From Medicago truncatula (taxonomy: Eukaryota > Streptophyta > Magnoliopsida > Fabales > Fabaceae), in contig NC_053044.1 in assembly GCF_003473485.1 (NCBI RefSeq), positions 5,592,501 to 5,656,500 on the forward strand: a stretch of DNA of 64,000 bases. Direction: 5' to 3'. Within the stretch, counting starts at the first letter, position 1, and every line of letters starts with the position of its first letter. Below the pieces are notes generated by a model. The model did no database searches. It was not told the DNA's origin and worked only from the letters and a program-made list of their open reading frames with translations. Below are positions 1-11,295 of this stretch, one piece after another. A program made the translations under genes and the position numbers.

Positions 1-270
1 AAGAGTGTCTGCAAATTATACAACACATAAATGGAATCAGGTAGGCTTGTAATCCCAGTGTAAGAAAGGTCTAGATAACGCAGAAGCTTAAGTTGCTGAT
101 CTCGTCAGCTAGCTCGGAGAGATTATTACAACCATAGAATGTTAACATACGCAGATATTTTAGATTTGAAAACAGATCAATTTTCACATTCTTGCATATC
201 TTGAAGCGTTGGTCATTATAGAATTATACTTCTACCTTCAGATTGTGTAATCCCTTGAAGAGATAATTTT
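1..270 (-). pseudogene. LRR fragment of a CC-NLR, frameshifted
   Basis: On the minus strand this stretch closely matches the start of the LRR region of the CC-NLR at 15305-18760 (its part near 16876-17150). It encodes recognisable leucine-rich repeats around the words SDEISNL and LRYLDLS. Compared with that gene it lacks one T in the run at about 89-92, which shifts the frame inside the repeat. Similarity ends near 270, so the N-terminal CC and NB-ARC parts are missing on that side. The downstream (C-terminal) side runs off the window edge and cannot be judged. A relic of a duplicated receptor is the simplest reading. Confidence 0.75.
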
Positions 271-434
271 GCTTGTAAAGATTCTTATCAGAAAGTTTTC
301 CTATGAGGAAATTGAAGAATGGCTACCTGGGGTTTAACTTTGTATGGATTATTGGAATCTCATAACTTCTTGTTATTATGGAGCTGGACAACATATTGAT
401 GCTTTGAATTCTCTAAGGAAGTCCTTACACAAAC

Positions 435-803
435 ATGCTACCAGAAGAAAGTAACATAATTGCAGCTGCATGTATTTTTGCTGTTTTTGGTGGATGGATT
501 TCTCTTCTATTTCCCGTGGTGAACATTGTTGGAAAAAAAGACGCAACAAGTTTTGCATCATATTGCCTTAGACCAAATTCCATGGCCAATGAGATTATCA
601 TGTTTCTATGCAAAGCCATCGCAACTGATTTTGTCCTTGTTAATTTTGTTTTTAATAGCATCGCGGCTTTTGTTATTGAAGTTGAGGTGCAGGAGCAGTG
701 TGAACTAATTGATACTTTCAGCAAGATGGATATAAATTTGAGTCTGATTGCTTATTTTGCATTTTTTGGAGCTTATTGCCAGAGCAGTAAGGGGTTGATT
801 TGA
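435..803 (+). CDS. Hypothetical small hydrophobic protein, doubtful
   Basis: An open frame of 122 codons starts with ATG. It has hydrophobic stretches near residues 9-32 (IIAAACIFAVFGGWISLLF), 60-82 and 104-115, so it could encode a small membrane protein. I do not recognise the family. It directly follows the broken LRR fragment and could itself be part of an old insertion or a broken gene exon. No upstream exon, promoter or polyadenylation signal stands out. A chance frame is quite possible. Confidence 0.2.
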   Translation: MLPEESNIIAAACIFAVFGGWISLLFPVVNIVGKKDATSFASYCLRPNSMANEIIMFLCKAIATDFVLVNFVFNSIAAFVIEVEVQEQCELIDTFSKMDINLSLIAYFAFFGAYCQSSKGLI

Positions 804-2455
804 ATTGTCCCTTTACCAATCAAATGGTTCTACAGAAACCTAATCTAATCAGGAGCTTACCAAGATAGACTAGTCCATCTTTGATATACATATTTTATGA
901 ACAAATCCGAGAAACTAAACTGATTACTAAATTACAAAAACAAAATTACAGTTCCAAGTACAATGGTTAGAATAATTCCATTTTTGGTTACTATAGATGG
1001 CCATTAATTAACAAGTGATGTGCTATAACTGATACGACCTTGTCTGATGCAAATGTTTCAATTCTTTTAGTGCGCTACTTCACAAGACTTTGCCTCTCCT
1101 GACATCATTATGACACCCCTCATGGATAGTTTGTCATTGAGGAATGCAAATTATTGTTATTTTTAGAACAAGTAAAATTCATGTGCACGATTGCACCGAT
1201 GTGGAAAAAATGGCAGGAAACATTGGTGTGAAATTCCACCTTGTATGGTTAGGGTAAGAGTTTTCCTAGAATATGTAGGAAGATAGACTAAAAGCATCTC
1301 TCCTTGAACATGCTTGTAGTTTTCTAAATTGGAGTCTAATGCCTCTTTTGGAGATGTATTGTCTATCTACCTTTTAATCTACTCTACAATGTTTATAGAT
1401 TCGTCAAAATAATTCAGTAATTCTACTATTTTACACAGTTTTGTAGACTGCTTAAGTACTTGCACAATGGGACCAAGATAGATGTCTTAAAAATCAAAGT
1501 GGCTTAGGGTTTCAACTAGAAATTTTATAGTGAGCTCATCAGTGTTTTTAAAACAGGTCTTACATCAGAGATCTCACCACCATGTTGGTAGCATGCAATA
1601 ATGAGTGTTAGGAACCCACAATTACCATCAATAGAAAAAGAAGCATTAGAGCTGAAGTTAGTTAGTAGTTAGTCAATAGATAGTTATTAGCTAGTAACCT
1701 CTATATCTCTAATAAGAAGCAAAGCAAAGAGGGCAAAAAGAATGATCTGGCAGAACTAAAAGTAAATCCATAGAATTCAAAGAGTGCCAATGATTCCAAA
1801 GCATAATGATAGAACATTTATTACACAGTATAATCTGTCATCATTCTTAAACCTACTTAATGCCTTGTCCACCACAGTCCAGGCATTCCCTAACACCCAT
1901 CTCATTCTCTCTATTTTCTTTCTTACATAAATTGCATCACAACTTTCTGCTACACTTCCTCTTTTAACACCTGCAGTTAAGCACAAAACAGAATTGAAGT
2001 CCTAATCAGTAATTCATCAATATTAATGCCTTTCATAAAATAAACATGTTTATGATTCATATGTTTGCTTTCTATCTAACAAATCACATTAAGCTGCATT
2101 AGAACAAAAACACACACTTAGTGGCACCAATTGTTGAGAACATCAGCAAGAGAAAACCTCTAAACAAGCGGTAGCACAACCACGAAAGAAGTAAGAGACA
2201 AAACCTACATCCACAAGCTCTCACCAAAATATTTATTACTCAACATGTGCAATGCACAAAACTACAAACATTCTCAACTTGAACAGTTGCAAATTTTACA
2301 ATTTTTGCTCAGAAAAATTTCAAACCCTCTCTCAGTTACAATTTTTGCCAAAAAATAACTCTTTTTCTTCTTATTATCTGATGTTGGAATTGGATGAATA
2401 CCCAACTTAACACAACACCAAAAACATTCAAAACTTTAAATTTAGAAGATATAAT
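804..2455. other. Intergenic, no gene seen
   Basis: AT-rich sequence without a supported coding region. A 69-codon minus-strand frame near 1777-1986 resembles nothing I recognise. The stretch near 1610-1720 (start TGTTAGGAACC) looks like a degraded LTR end, but no partner LTR or primer site was found. Confidence 0.4.
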
Positions 2456-2462
2456 GAGGTGT

Positions 2463-2594
2463 GTTCCCGTGACCTTTTTTCAATTGATAGGGACATTGCA
2501 TTATACATGCAGAGGCCGGGTTCGAACCCCATACACTCCACTTATTCATCTTATTGGGTGAATTTCTAACCACTAGACTACTAGACCAAAAAAA
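2463..2594 (+). repeat. tRNA-derived SINE with target-site duplication
   Basis: This about 132-bp element has a box-B-like sequence GGTTCGAACCCC near 2519 and ends in an A-run at about 2588-2596. A perfect 10-bp direct repeat AATGAGGTGT flanks it at 2453-2462 and 2595-2604, as expected for target-primed reverse transcription. It does not fold as a functional tRNA, so it is a retroposed repeat. It lies just past the 3' end of the first CC-NLR gene. Confidence 0.65.
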
Positions 2595-2720
2595 AATGAG
2601 GTGTATATATTTTACAGTTTCTTCAATTTCAAGAAAAGGGCATGACAACATAGCCGATGCAGAAATGATTTACATTAATGAGTTAATCAGATGGGTGTAC
2701 CTTCCATTTTCAACAGCTAA

Positions 2721-5700
2721 TCAGCCAACTATGTCCACAACTGGGATATGACAAATCGTATGCCAACGCTCTCCTTCCTCCTTTTGGTACTGCTCCTTAA
2801 TTAATGGACAGTTAAGACTCAACAACTGATAAAGTGAGTTGGGTAGACCGTCCTCTGGCAAGCGTTCAACACTGGGGCAGTGTAGAATATATAAATATCT
2901 GAGAGATTTAAGGTGGAGAAGACCCTTGTAGTTTATTATTCTTAACTTTGAACATCGTTCCAATTGAAAAGAGTTAAGAGTTGGTGGCAGTAGATTCTCC
3001 TCCGGGAAGGAGTCAACATTTTCAAGGTCATCACTAACACTGAAACTTTCCAGAGAATTTAGTTGGAACAAACCCCACTCCCCTCTCGAAGCAATTAGTT
3101 TTGGGCACTTGGTTATTCTAAGGCTGGTCAGGGAGGAAGGCAACCCTCCCCTAGGAAATGACTCCAGTTGTGGACAATCATACAAATTTAAAGTTTTAAG
3201 ATTGGTGAACAAGTGTAGTGAAAATAGAAAGGTGGAGTTCCAGCCATTTATAGAGAGTGTGTGAAGAGAATTAGAGCTAGGCAAATCCAAAGAGGACCAT
3301 TCTAGATTTGCACTATCAAAGCCACTAACCTCCAATTTTTCAAGAAAGGCATTGTTGAATAGAAGTTTCTCCAGGGAAGACACAATGACTTGAGTTCCTT
3401 TTAGGATGACCCGTGTCAATTTTGATGGCATATCATTTATCAAAATGTTTTCACATCCCTTCAAATGTAGAAAACCAATATTAGAAGCCTCGGGAATTGA
3501 AGCCTTCAACTCTTCGCAATCATTAATCACCAATTTTTGCAAAGAAGGAAGGTGTTGAGGTAGATATTTTTTCAATTTGTGACAACTTTCTATAAAAAGC
3601 TCTTCAAGCAAAGGGAAACTTTCAACACATAACCATTCCTTCCAACTAGACATGTCATAAAAATGCAATGTTTTCAGAGACCTGAATGGACTATTTGATG
3701 AATTAATGATCTCCACTCTAGGACAGCTTGAAATAGAAAGCATCTTGAGATGGGGAAACAAGCCAAATTGTGGCAACTTGGAACAAAATTTACATCCTCT
3801 CAGATTGAGAGATGATAAATTGGACAAATGACAACCCCCAAGCCAATTTGGAAAACTAGTGCCTGGGTAGTGCTCGATGGTCAGCTTATTAAGGTTGCTA
3901 TTTGGTTGAAGAGCCTCCAAGACAGACATTTCCCTATTGATTTCTCTGTTGCCAAGGGAATTGTATATGATATGTAATTCTTCCAAATGCTTCTTATCTT
4001 TTAATGTTGCTTCTACAACGTCTACAGGATTAATGACATTTTCCAACCCTGAAATACAAAGTTTCCCTTGAAGCTGGTTAAGTTCCGCCAACTCCTTAAT
4101 ACCAGACCCATGCTCCTTTACCACAACAAATTTAGTCAGCGTCTGAAGATGGGTTAGCCTCCCTATCTCTTTTGGCATCTTCTTTATATGAGTGCATTCC
4201 AGATCAAGATGACGTAAGTTTGTAAGTTTGTAAAAATCTGAAGGGAGCTCGGTCAATGAACAATATGCCAATAGTAGTGTCTGTAAATTATACAGGTTAC
4301 AAATGGAATCAGGCAACCTTTTAATCTTTGTGAGAGACAGGTCTAGATAACGCAAAAGCTTTAAATTGCTTATCTCATCATCTAACTTTTGAAGGTTACA
4401 ACGTTTCAATGATAACATCCGCAAACATTTTAGCTTTGAAAACAAATCTTGTTGTAATATGTCGTATGTCTTGAAGAGTTGTATACCGAAGTCTTTATCC
4501 ATGGTAAAACTACGTAATCCCTTAATGTTATAAACATGTTGTATCGTTTTATCACCATCTTTTAATTCAGGAGAACACCAAATGTGTCGTGTCCTTTCGG
4601 GGAAATCTTCCACCCTATCACCTTCTATTCGCAAGCAAAATTCTCCTGCCATTGATTGTGCTAAATCATTGATAAGATCGTGCATTGTGAACCGCTTATT
4701 ATCACCATATCTTGATTGCTGGAAAAATGAAATTGACACTAGATCATCTAATAATTGATTACCCAGCTCTTCTTCGCTTTTTTCTGTTCCGCGGCACTTC
4801 AGCAAACCGTCGGCCATCCAAAGTTTGATTAATTCACCTTTGTCAAACCACTTGCCTTTGGGAAATAAGGAACAATAAGAAAAACAGCGCTTCAGATTGG
4901 AAGGGAGATGATGGTAACTCAATCTCAGTACTGAATTAATGTTAATGTCACCTTCTGATAAACGCCACATATCTGTCTCCAATATCTTAACCCATTCATG
5001 TTGAGAGAATTTTCTTCGCAAGAGATTTCCCAAAGTTTTTACAGCTAAAGGTAACCCTCCACACTTATCTACTATTTTCTTTCCAATTGATTCAAGATTT
5101 GGGTATTCACTTGCATTGCTTCCATGAAAAGCATGTCGCACAAACATACTCCAACATTCACTCTCCTTCAGTTTCTCTAAATTAAGGTTTTTGGTGGAGT
5201 TCATGACAGTTGCTACCTTCATGTTACGTGTTGTCACAATAATTTTACTTCCAGCAGATCCATGGAATAAGGGAAGTAATAAGCGCTCCCAACATTCTTC
5301 ACTCCCATTCCAGACATCATCCAGAAAAAGCAAGTATTTCTTGCCTGTTAGTCCCTGCTGCAACTGATGTTGGAGTAGATTCAAGTCTTCACCATCTGCT
5401 GAAAAGTCAAATGACCTCAGAATTGCTTTAGTAAGTCCGAGACCATCAAAAATTTCCGAAACATAGACCCAGGCTTTATGTTTAAAATTCTCCTTGATCC
5501 TTTGGTCATTGTACACGAGTTGAGCAAGGGTGGTCTTACCCATTCCACCGAGACCCACTATGCTGATTATTGGTACATGGTTGCCCTTGTCTATGTCAGA
5601 CAGTAAAAAATTGATTAACTCCTCCTTGTCACCATCTCTACCATATATGCTGGATTCATCCACCAAAGATGTAGTTGGCAATCTATCTAAGGGTTTCCAA

Positions 5701-6164
5701 CTAACTCCACCTTCACTACTAGCACAAGCGTCTTGTTTTAATCCAAGCATATGCTTTTGTTTTGCAAGAAATTCTAGCTTCTCTAGCAATTCTTTGATCC
5801 TAGACTCAAATGGATTAGTGAAAGACGAAATGAAGTCGAATACCTTGCTAGTAGAAGGTTGAGATTCAAGTTTCTGCTTCTTCAATGGTGTATCAGTTGC
5901 AATCTCATCTAACAGCTGGTCAACCTCATATGCATAATGTTTAAGATCATCAAGCCACTTCTTCACGTACATGCTTTGGTACTGCTTCATCTCAGCTTCT
6001 TCCAACACATGGTTGATAGAATTGAGTGTTATTAGAAGTTTCTCTAGCAGATTGACATCAAGTTTGCTTCTACGGAAATAGTCAATGAAATCATTGGAAG
6101 ACAATTTCTCAAGAGCCACTTGAAAAAATGATGAAAGAAATGCTCCACCAACTAACTCTGCCAT
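2721..6164 (-). CDS. CC-NB-ARC-LRR disease resistance protein (CNL 1)
   Basis: A single-exon frame of 1147 residues, the usual length for RPP13-like CC-NLRs. Such proteins detect pathogen effectors in the cell and switch between ADP- and ATP-bound states. Residues 1-140 form an Rx-type coiled coil with the EDVID-like segment LDDLKHYAYEVDQLLDE (71-87). NB-ARC motifs are intact: P-loop GLGGMGKTT (204-212), kinase 2 LLFLDDVW (278-285), RNBS-B SKIIVTTR (306-313), GLPLA (370-374), MHD (494-496). About 20 leucine-rich repeats follow from residue 560 to the end, closing with the subfamily tail CPLIKEQYQKEEGERW. ATG is the first codon of the canonical MAELVGGAFLSSF start. It shares its N-terminus and upstream DNA with the gene at 33384-36836, so these two are close paralogues. 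No defect is visible. Specificity cannot be predicted. Confidence 0.95.
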   Translation of the reverse strand: MAELVGGAFLSSFFQVALEKLSSNDFIDYFRRSKLDVNLLEKLLITLNSINHVLEEAEMKQYQSMYVKKWLDDLKHYAYEVDQLLDEIATDTPLKKQKLESQPSTSKVFDFISSFTNPFESRIKELLEKLEFLAKQKHMLGLKQDACASSEGGVSWKPLDRLPTTSLVDESSIYGRDGDKEELINFLLSDIDKGNHVPIISIVGLGGMGKTTLAQLVYNDQRIKENFKHKAWVYVSEIFDGLGLTKAILRSFDFSADGEDLNLLQHQLQQGLTGKKYLLFLDDVWNGSEECWERLLLPLFHGSAGSKIIVTTRNMKVATVMNSTKNLNLEKLKESECWSMFVRHAFHGSNASEYPNLESIGKKIVDKCGGLPLAVKTLGNLLRRKFSQHEWVKILETDMWRLSEGDININSVLRLSYHHLPSNLKRCFSYCSLFPKGKWFDKGELIKLWMADGLLKCRGTEKSEEELGNQLLDDLVSISFFQQSRYGDNKRFTMHDLINDLAQSMAGEFCLRIEGDRVEDFPERTRHIWCSPELKDGDKTIQHVYNIKGLRSFTMDKDFGIQLFKTYDILQQDLFSKLKCLRMLSLKRCNLQKLDDEISNLKLLRYLDLSLTKIKRLPDSICNLYNLQTLLLAYCSLTELPSDFYKLTNLRHLDLECTHIKKMPKEIGRLTHLQTLTKFVVVKEHGSGIKELAELNQLQGKLCISGLENVINPVDVVEATLKDKKHLEELHIIYNSLGNREINREMSVLEALQPNSNLNKLTIEHYPGTSFPNWLGGCHLSNLSSLNLRGCKFCSKLPQFGLFPHLKMLSISSCPRVEIINSSNSPFRSLKTLHFYDMSSWKEWLCVESFPLLEELFIESCHKLKKYLPQHLPSLQKLVINDCEELKASIPEASNIGFLHLKGCENILINDMPSKLTRVILKGTQVIVSSLEKLLFNNAFLEKLEVSGFDSANLEWSSLDLPSSNSLHTLSINGWNSTFLFSLHLFTNLKTLNLYDCPQLESFPRGGLPSSLTSLRITKCPKLIASRGEWGLFQLNSLESFSVSDDLENVDSFPEENLLPPTLNSFQLERCSKLRIINYKGLLHLKSLRYLYILHCPSVERLPEDGLPNSLYQLLSLNCPLIKEQYQKEEGERWHTICHIPVVDIVG

Positions 6165-6480
6165 GGTTTCTTTTTCTTTTTCTCTCTGTTTTTGTGGAAA
6201 TTGATCAACAAGCCTTAGAGGTTCTCTGTAAGATGGTAATTTATTCTTTAGTTTGTGGAATTGGAAGAAGAATCATGTACTGGAAAAGTATTATTATTGA
6301 ATGGAGCTTTTCTTTATTCAATGTATGACAAATACTGATTAACTACTATGTGTTTCTTAGTAGTTTTTTTTTAATTGATGACACAATGCACAATTATTTT
6401 TCTTATTTAACAATATGGACAGGAGAGCAAGTGTCTTGATTCCACTAATTTAAGTCACCTTAACTAAACTATAATAAAGC
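6165..6480 (-). promoter_or_regulatory. 5' leader and promoter shared with CNL 3
   Basis: Upstream of the CNL 1 start, blocks of sequence match the region upstream of the CNL 3 start (36837-37060): a pyrimidine-rich leader just before ATG, the words AGAGGTTCTCTGTAAGATGG / AGAGGTTCTGTATAAGATTG, then TTATTATTGAATGGAGCTTT in both, and further ATTTAACAATA..GACxG. The order is conserved. Duplication therefore carried the promoter as well as the coding exon. No precise TATA box or transcription start can be assigned. Confidence 0.45.
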
Positions 6481-9400
6481 AACATGCATAGTTTATTATG
6501 CTACTTTGATTATTTTACAATAAAGGAAGCTAACCAGAAATTTTGTAAGGTTTTTATATAGCATGATGCAATTAAAATAGTAATTTAGAGAAGAAAAAGT
6601 TGAAAGATTACCACTGTCTTTGATTTGTATCATCGACTAAAAAATATTGCTTTCATTTGATCTCGAAAAGAAGAAGAATCAAAATGCTGTGTATCTTTTA
6701 TGTCATGTAAAGTTTACGTTAGTTGAATTCCGAGGCTCACCAAAATCATAAAGAATTTGGGCGACATACTTATAGATTAATATCATTTACAAATTAAAAA
6801 ATATGGATTAAGCGATAGTATATACTCTTTTGAATTAAGATCCGTTGACACATGTGTTAAACTTGGTGCATTACACATTTGATAGCTTTTTGTAGCATTC
6901 AAATCAAATCAATCTAGTTTTTGAATCATGTTATATTATGTCGATGGCCGTGTATATAATCAACTCCGACATCAAGTGTTGTAATTCCTCTCACAAAGCA
7001 ATGGATGCGATATACAAGAACAATTCCAGGATTTTCTTGATTCGTGATGAATAATGGATTGGAAAGAAGAGGGATTAAGCATGCGGAAATGGAAAGAGGA
7101 ATGACCAAGAAAATGTGAGATAATTGAAGCAGGGTTTTCTTTCGTCTGATATCATATCAACAAACACTAAGCAAAATTGATGAAACCTCTCATTCTCGTT
7201 ATTGAGTGAAATGAGTAGTGATACACCTTATGTTACTATAGTAATTAGTAACTAATTGGGAATTAATCAACTGTAAGCATGGGCATAAATAAAGGTAACC
7301 AGATTCGCAGAAAGATTACGATCGGTTGAGTTATTCAAAACTCAACCATATGAGACTTATCAATGGGTGTAGCAACAATATCAGAGGCAGAATTCAAAAC
7401 CTCTACAAGAATCCTTTTTCCTTTGGCAATGTCATCCTTCTTGATTGATTCCTACATCAGCACAGAAGTATTGAAGAGATTAATCTCACCCGCAGAGTAG
7501 GTCATTGTTGCATCGAACCGGCTAAACAATTATTTTGTATCAGTTTCTTTTCTCTACTCTCTTTATCATGTTTATTCTTTGGTTCGATTGTGGTTTTGCA
7601 TTACACTTGGTTGCTAGATTAGATCTAGATCTATTGTTGTTGCTTGTGGTTTTTTTTTGTTATTGGTTGTCATTGATATTTTCACCATGAATATAAATTT
7701 CATTGATGTGAGATTTTGAGTTACCGAATTCAGAACGATTAATGCTCACCGTCGGAAAGGAAGAGTAGATTTGTCAAGGGAGCACCATGGTTATTGATGA
7801 CAAACCATCTTACATTATTCTTAGGATGTTTTTCAGTCATTTTTATTTAGTTTTAATCCAAAATAGCGAAGTATTAGAACCATTTCCTATGATTTTCGAA
7901 ATATTTTGTAATGTTTCCTATTTGAGTCGTGTTATTTTAGTTTTTCCATAACATAGCAATTGTAGGGTGTTTTAATATAATTCAAGAAGAAATCATGCTG
8001 ATTGGCAATGCAAAACATCTTGAAGAGTTGTAAAGATCTTGGGAAGACCATGAATGAAGATTCAAGAGACATCATAAGAAATTACAAAGGGAGGAATTAT
8101 GTTCTCAAGTCTTAAGACATCTTATATGGAAGGAAACACCCAAAAGACAAATAAACGGGCGATTACACGCAAGAAAACAACACTTATGCACCTAGGGCAT
8201 GATCCATGCGTTTGGGGATGTAATTCTAGTACTAAGGATGAAGTTGGGAAGGAGCGGCTTGGTCCCAATCAATGACCCCGTCGTGAAAGGCCGAGAAGGA
8301 AAGGCTAACCCTGATGGCTCGTAGCACGTAGTGGTACATTAGGAAAGAGTGCTCCCAAAGGCATAGTAAATAGAGGGATTACCCGAGTATTCCTCCTTCA
8401 CAAAAGGAAATTCTTCAAGGTACCCGACAAGGATATTAGATCCACCGACTAGATTGATTTTCTTCTCTGAAGTCCATATACTTCAAAATAGATGACATAC
8501 TGTATCCCTTGCGTATCCTGAACCGATACCTTCCCGATACGTATCAGGAGAGTATCCGGAGATTAAATTTTATTTTTTTAAAAAAAATTATCCGATACTT
8601 TTCTTATACATCTGAGATATGAGGGATAGGCGGTAGAAAACCGATATGTGCGGGCTACATGATGTTTCTATTATATTTGGTATATATATGTAATCGACTA
8701 AGTAATGATGTTTTCTGTGTAAGATATATCATATATGTAATTGGCTAATTGTCGCTTTCTTTAGTCCATATTTTGTATTTTGAGTTTTAATATGTAGTTT
8801 AAATTCAATTTTCTATTGAAGTATCACAGCCGTATCGTATCTTAAAATTTAAAATTTTTCCGTATCGGTGCCGTATCGTATCTGTACCGTATCATGTATG
8901 CGCTTCATAGATTTTCTTGTTACCCATGGCATACATCCTAGCAAAAAGAAAACAAGAACATGGAGAAAGAATCAGAACTCAAACCTTACACAAAATCTAG
9001 TTGGGAATCCCTGCAACAAGGCCATGTGCATTTTCCCCCTTTTTACAGTGCACTCGCAAGGATTAAGAAGCAACCCAGGAAATAAAAGAAAAAACGCACA
9101 CATGGGGAAGACGGGATAAAATTGTGATTTATGAGGTTGAATCAAGCATCATACAAAACCCACTATAAGGTTGAATCATCCCCACCTACTCAATGAATAT
9201 TTTATATCGGACCTTGTGATTTGTGAGGTTTTCTATATAGACCATTATGGTTTGTCAAATTATCAAATCTATTGCCTGATTTTTATGGCTTTACTTTGAC
9301 CTTTTGAGGGTTTGATTTGATCCCCCTCATGTGTAATTTTTTTTCACTTTTTTAATTATATTTATGAGTAAGGTGCCATATGATGGGGTCTTTCTGAGTT

Positions 9401-9823
9401 GCCAACCTAGTTTCGATTTCTAAGTCTCCCCTTATGCCTATCATTTTTCTTAGTTTATCATAAAAAGAACGATTTAATAAAAAAAAAATATTGATCCTAC
9501 CATTTGGTATACTTGTGCACAAATATGTTCTCACCCCAATGTTGTATACTTAGCGACACATCAAAAGTCATAACAAATTATTTTGAACGAATCGAATGAA
9601 TTATTTTTTAGAGGAAAAAGGAATTGAAGGTAATTGATGATCACCATTAAGGAATTGAAGGTAAATGTGCTATTATCTTTAACCATGCATATTATCTAAT
9701 CAACTAAAATCAATGCATATAATTTTCATTCAAAATATAATTCTTGTAGTATTAATGTATGATTAAATGGACATTTTTTCTTGTAACCAAATAAAAAAAT
9801 TGAACATTTCTTAACCAAATAAA
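6481..9823. other. Intergenic, no gene seen
   Basis: AT-rich, with only short chance frames. A patch of more balanced composition at about 8200-8460 may come from a degraded LTR retrotransposon, but no ends or coding domain were found. The next repeat patch (8490-8905) is listed separately. Confidence 0.4.
8490..8905. repeat. Dispersed repeat rich in CCGATAC/GTATCGG words
   Basis: Both ends contain many direct and inverted copies of GTATCC, CCGATAC and CGTATCG; the right end finishes TGCGCTTCATAG. A second sequence ending GTGCTTCATAG is at about 46215-46251. This looks like two remnants of one non-coding transposable repeat with imperfect inverted ends. No coding capacity is seen and the family was not identified. 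Confidence 0.35.
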
Positions 9824-10728
9824 GACCGGTGCTAGTCACACCCTAAAAGAAACAAGTTACACTCCAGAATGACTAATATACCCTTTAACTAAAATAAAAA
9901 TTTCAAATCAACTAAATTTACATTAACTAAATTGAACATAAGTAAACTTAATTTACATTAACCTAAATTGAACATAAGTAAACTTAATTTACATTAACCT
10001 AGATTTAACGTAAGGAAACTGAATTTACAAACTTAATTTACATTAACCTAGATTGAACATAAGTAAACTTAATTTACATTAACCTAGATTGAACGTAAGT
10101 AAACTGAATTTACAAATTTAATTTACATTAACCTAGATTGAACGTAAGTAAACTGAATTTACATTAACCTAGATTGAACGTAAGTAAACTGAATTTACAG
10201 TAACCTCTTATATACACACGTAAACTAAATTTACATTAACCTAAATTGAACATAAGTAAACTTAATTTACATTAACCTAGATTGAATGTAAGTAAACTGA
10301 ATTTACACTAACCTAAATTGAACATACGTAAACTTGAATTTACATTAACCTACATATGTAAACTACACTAACCCCTTTTATATACATACACGTAAACTTA
10401 ATTTACACTAATCTCTCACTTAAAATCAAATTGACAGGCATATGTCATACCAAAACAAACAATAAACAAATAGAAACTCATCGAAAATGAAATTCATGAA
10501 ATCCACTAACCTTTATGAATATAGTACAGATCAATAACAAAGATGTTGATTCAGATATTGGTTGCACATCTACGGTGATTTGTGGATGAAAGGGGGTAAG
10601 GGTTCAGAATGATCATAAAAGATGAGTTTTTAAAAATTTACATGAAGAGGGCAATTTCGGTATTATTGTAAAATTTTAAATAAATTTGGGTGTAACTTGT
10701 TTTTTTTGGGGTGTGACTAGCACCAGTC
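9824..10728. mobile_element. Mutator-like non-autonomous DNA element
   Basis: Inverted repeats of about 41 bp close both sides: the left begins GACCGGTGCTAGTCACACCC at 9824, and the right end, read inverted from 10728, begins GACTGGTGCTAGTCACACCC. Both then share AAACAAGTTACAC. A 9-bp direct repeat with one mismatch, CCAAATAAA (9815-9823) and CCAAATGAA (10729-10737), flanks it; 9 bp is the Mutator-superfamily target size. There is no transposase. The interior is mostly the minisatellite at 9905-10420. The element must have been moved in trans by another transposase. Confidence 0.75.
9905..10420. repeat. 36-bp minisatellite inside the Mutator-like element
   Basis: Tandem copies of a roughly 36-bp unit containing AATTTACATTAACCTAGATT and GAACGTAAGTAAACT. 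About a dozen full and partial copies are seen. Units vary by point changes and by internal shortening, with a more degenerate tail after 10200. The array is confined to the space between the terminal inverted repeats of the surrounding element. Confidence 0.85.
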
Positions 10729-11251
10729 CCAAATGAATCACGTGTGTCCAATTTTTTTTAAACAAAATATGGCCAAATAAGTTTGATTGGAAAATTTGTC
10801 TGGCTTGATTTATTTTTCTAAAAATTAAAACAAATTTTTGAAAAATTATTATTTTTTAAATTCTCGTAGGATATTAAATTTTAGTTGCAAAAAGAAATAA
10901 TTATTTTTGTTGGGTGTGGTTTAATATGTAAAAATTATTTTTTTTCGATTTAGTTGAAATAGGGAATAGTTACATGAATTTTGTTATCATAGAAATCCTT
11001 CAATCAATATATAAAAATGAGTTAGGATTAAATGACATTAATGTGTAAAAGTTAATTTGATACCAAATTTTAGCAATTGATTTATTTTAATCGAATGATG
11101 ATATTGATTCAGTTAATGAGGTCACATGATCAACATGCTGCCATCAAGAAAACGAAAATAAAATTAAAACACATTGCATGAATAAAGAAAACGAAAACAA
11201 ATAAAATTATAAACATATATGGGTGAAAACAATACTTACGCATCCATCATA

Positions 11252-11295
<44 letters not shown>

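Noticed and set aside
1777-1986. 69-codon minus-strand frame as a retrotransposon fragment
   Set aside because: A vague resemblance only; no diagnostic motif was visible.
5530-5862. 110-codon plus-strand frame opposite CNL 1, with a similar one opposite CNL 3 at 36202-36534
   Set aside because: They are antisense shadows of the conserved NB-ARC coding sequence; similarity between them follows from the paralogous receptors.
8200-8460. Possible organellar or retroelement insertion because of less AT-rich composition
   Set aside because: No recognisable plastid or mitochondrial gene, LTR end, or coding domain could be supported.
9905-10420. CRISPR-like array because of regular spacing
   Set aside because: Units are directly contiguous without unique spacers, and the genome is a plant.
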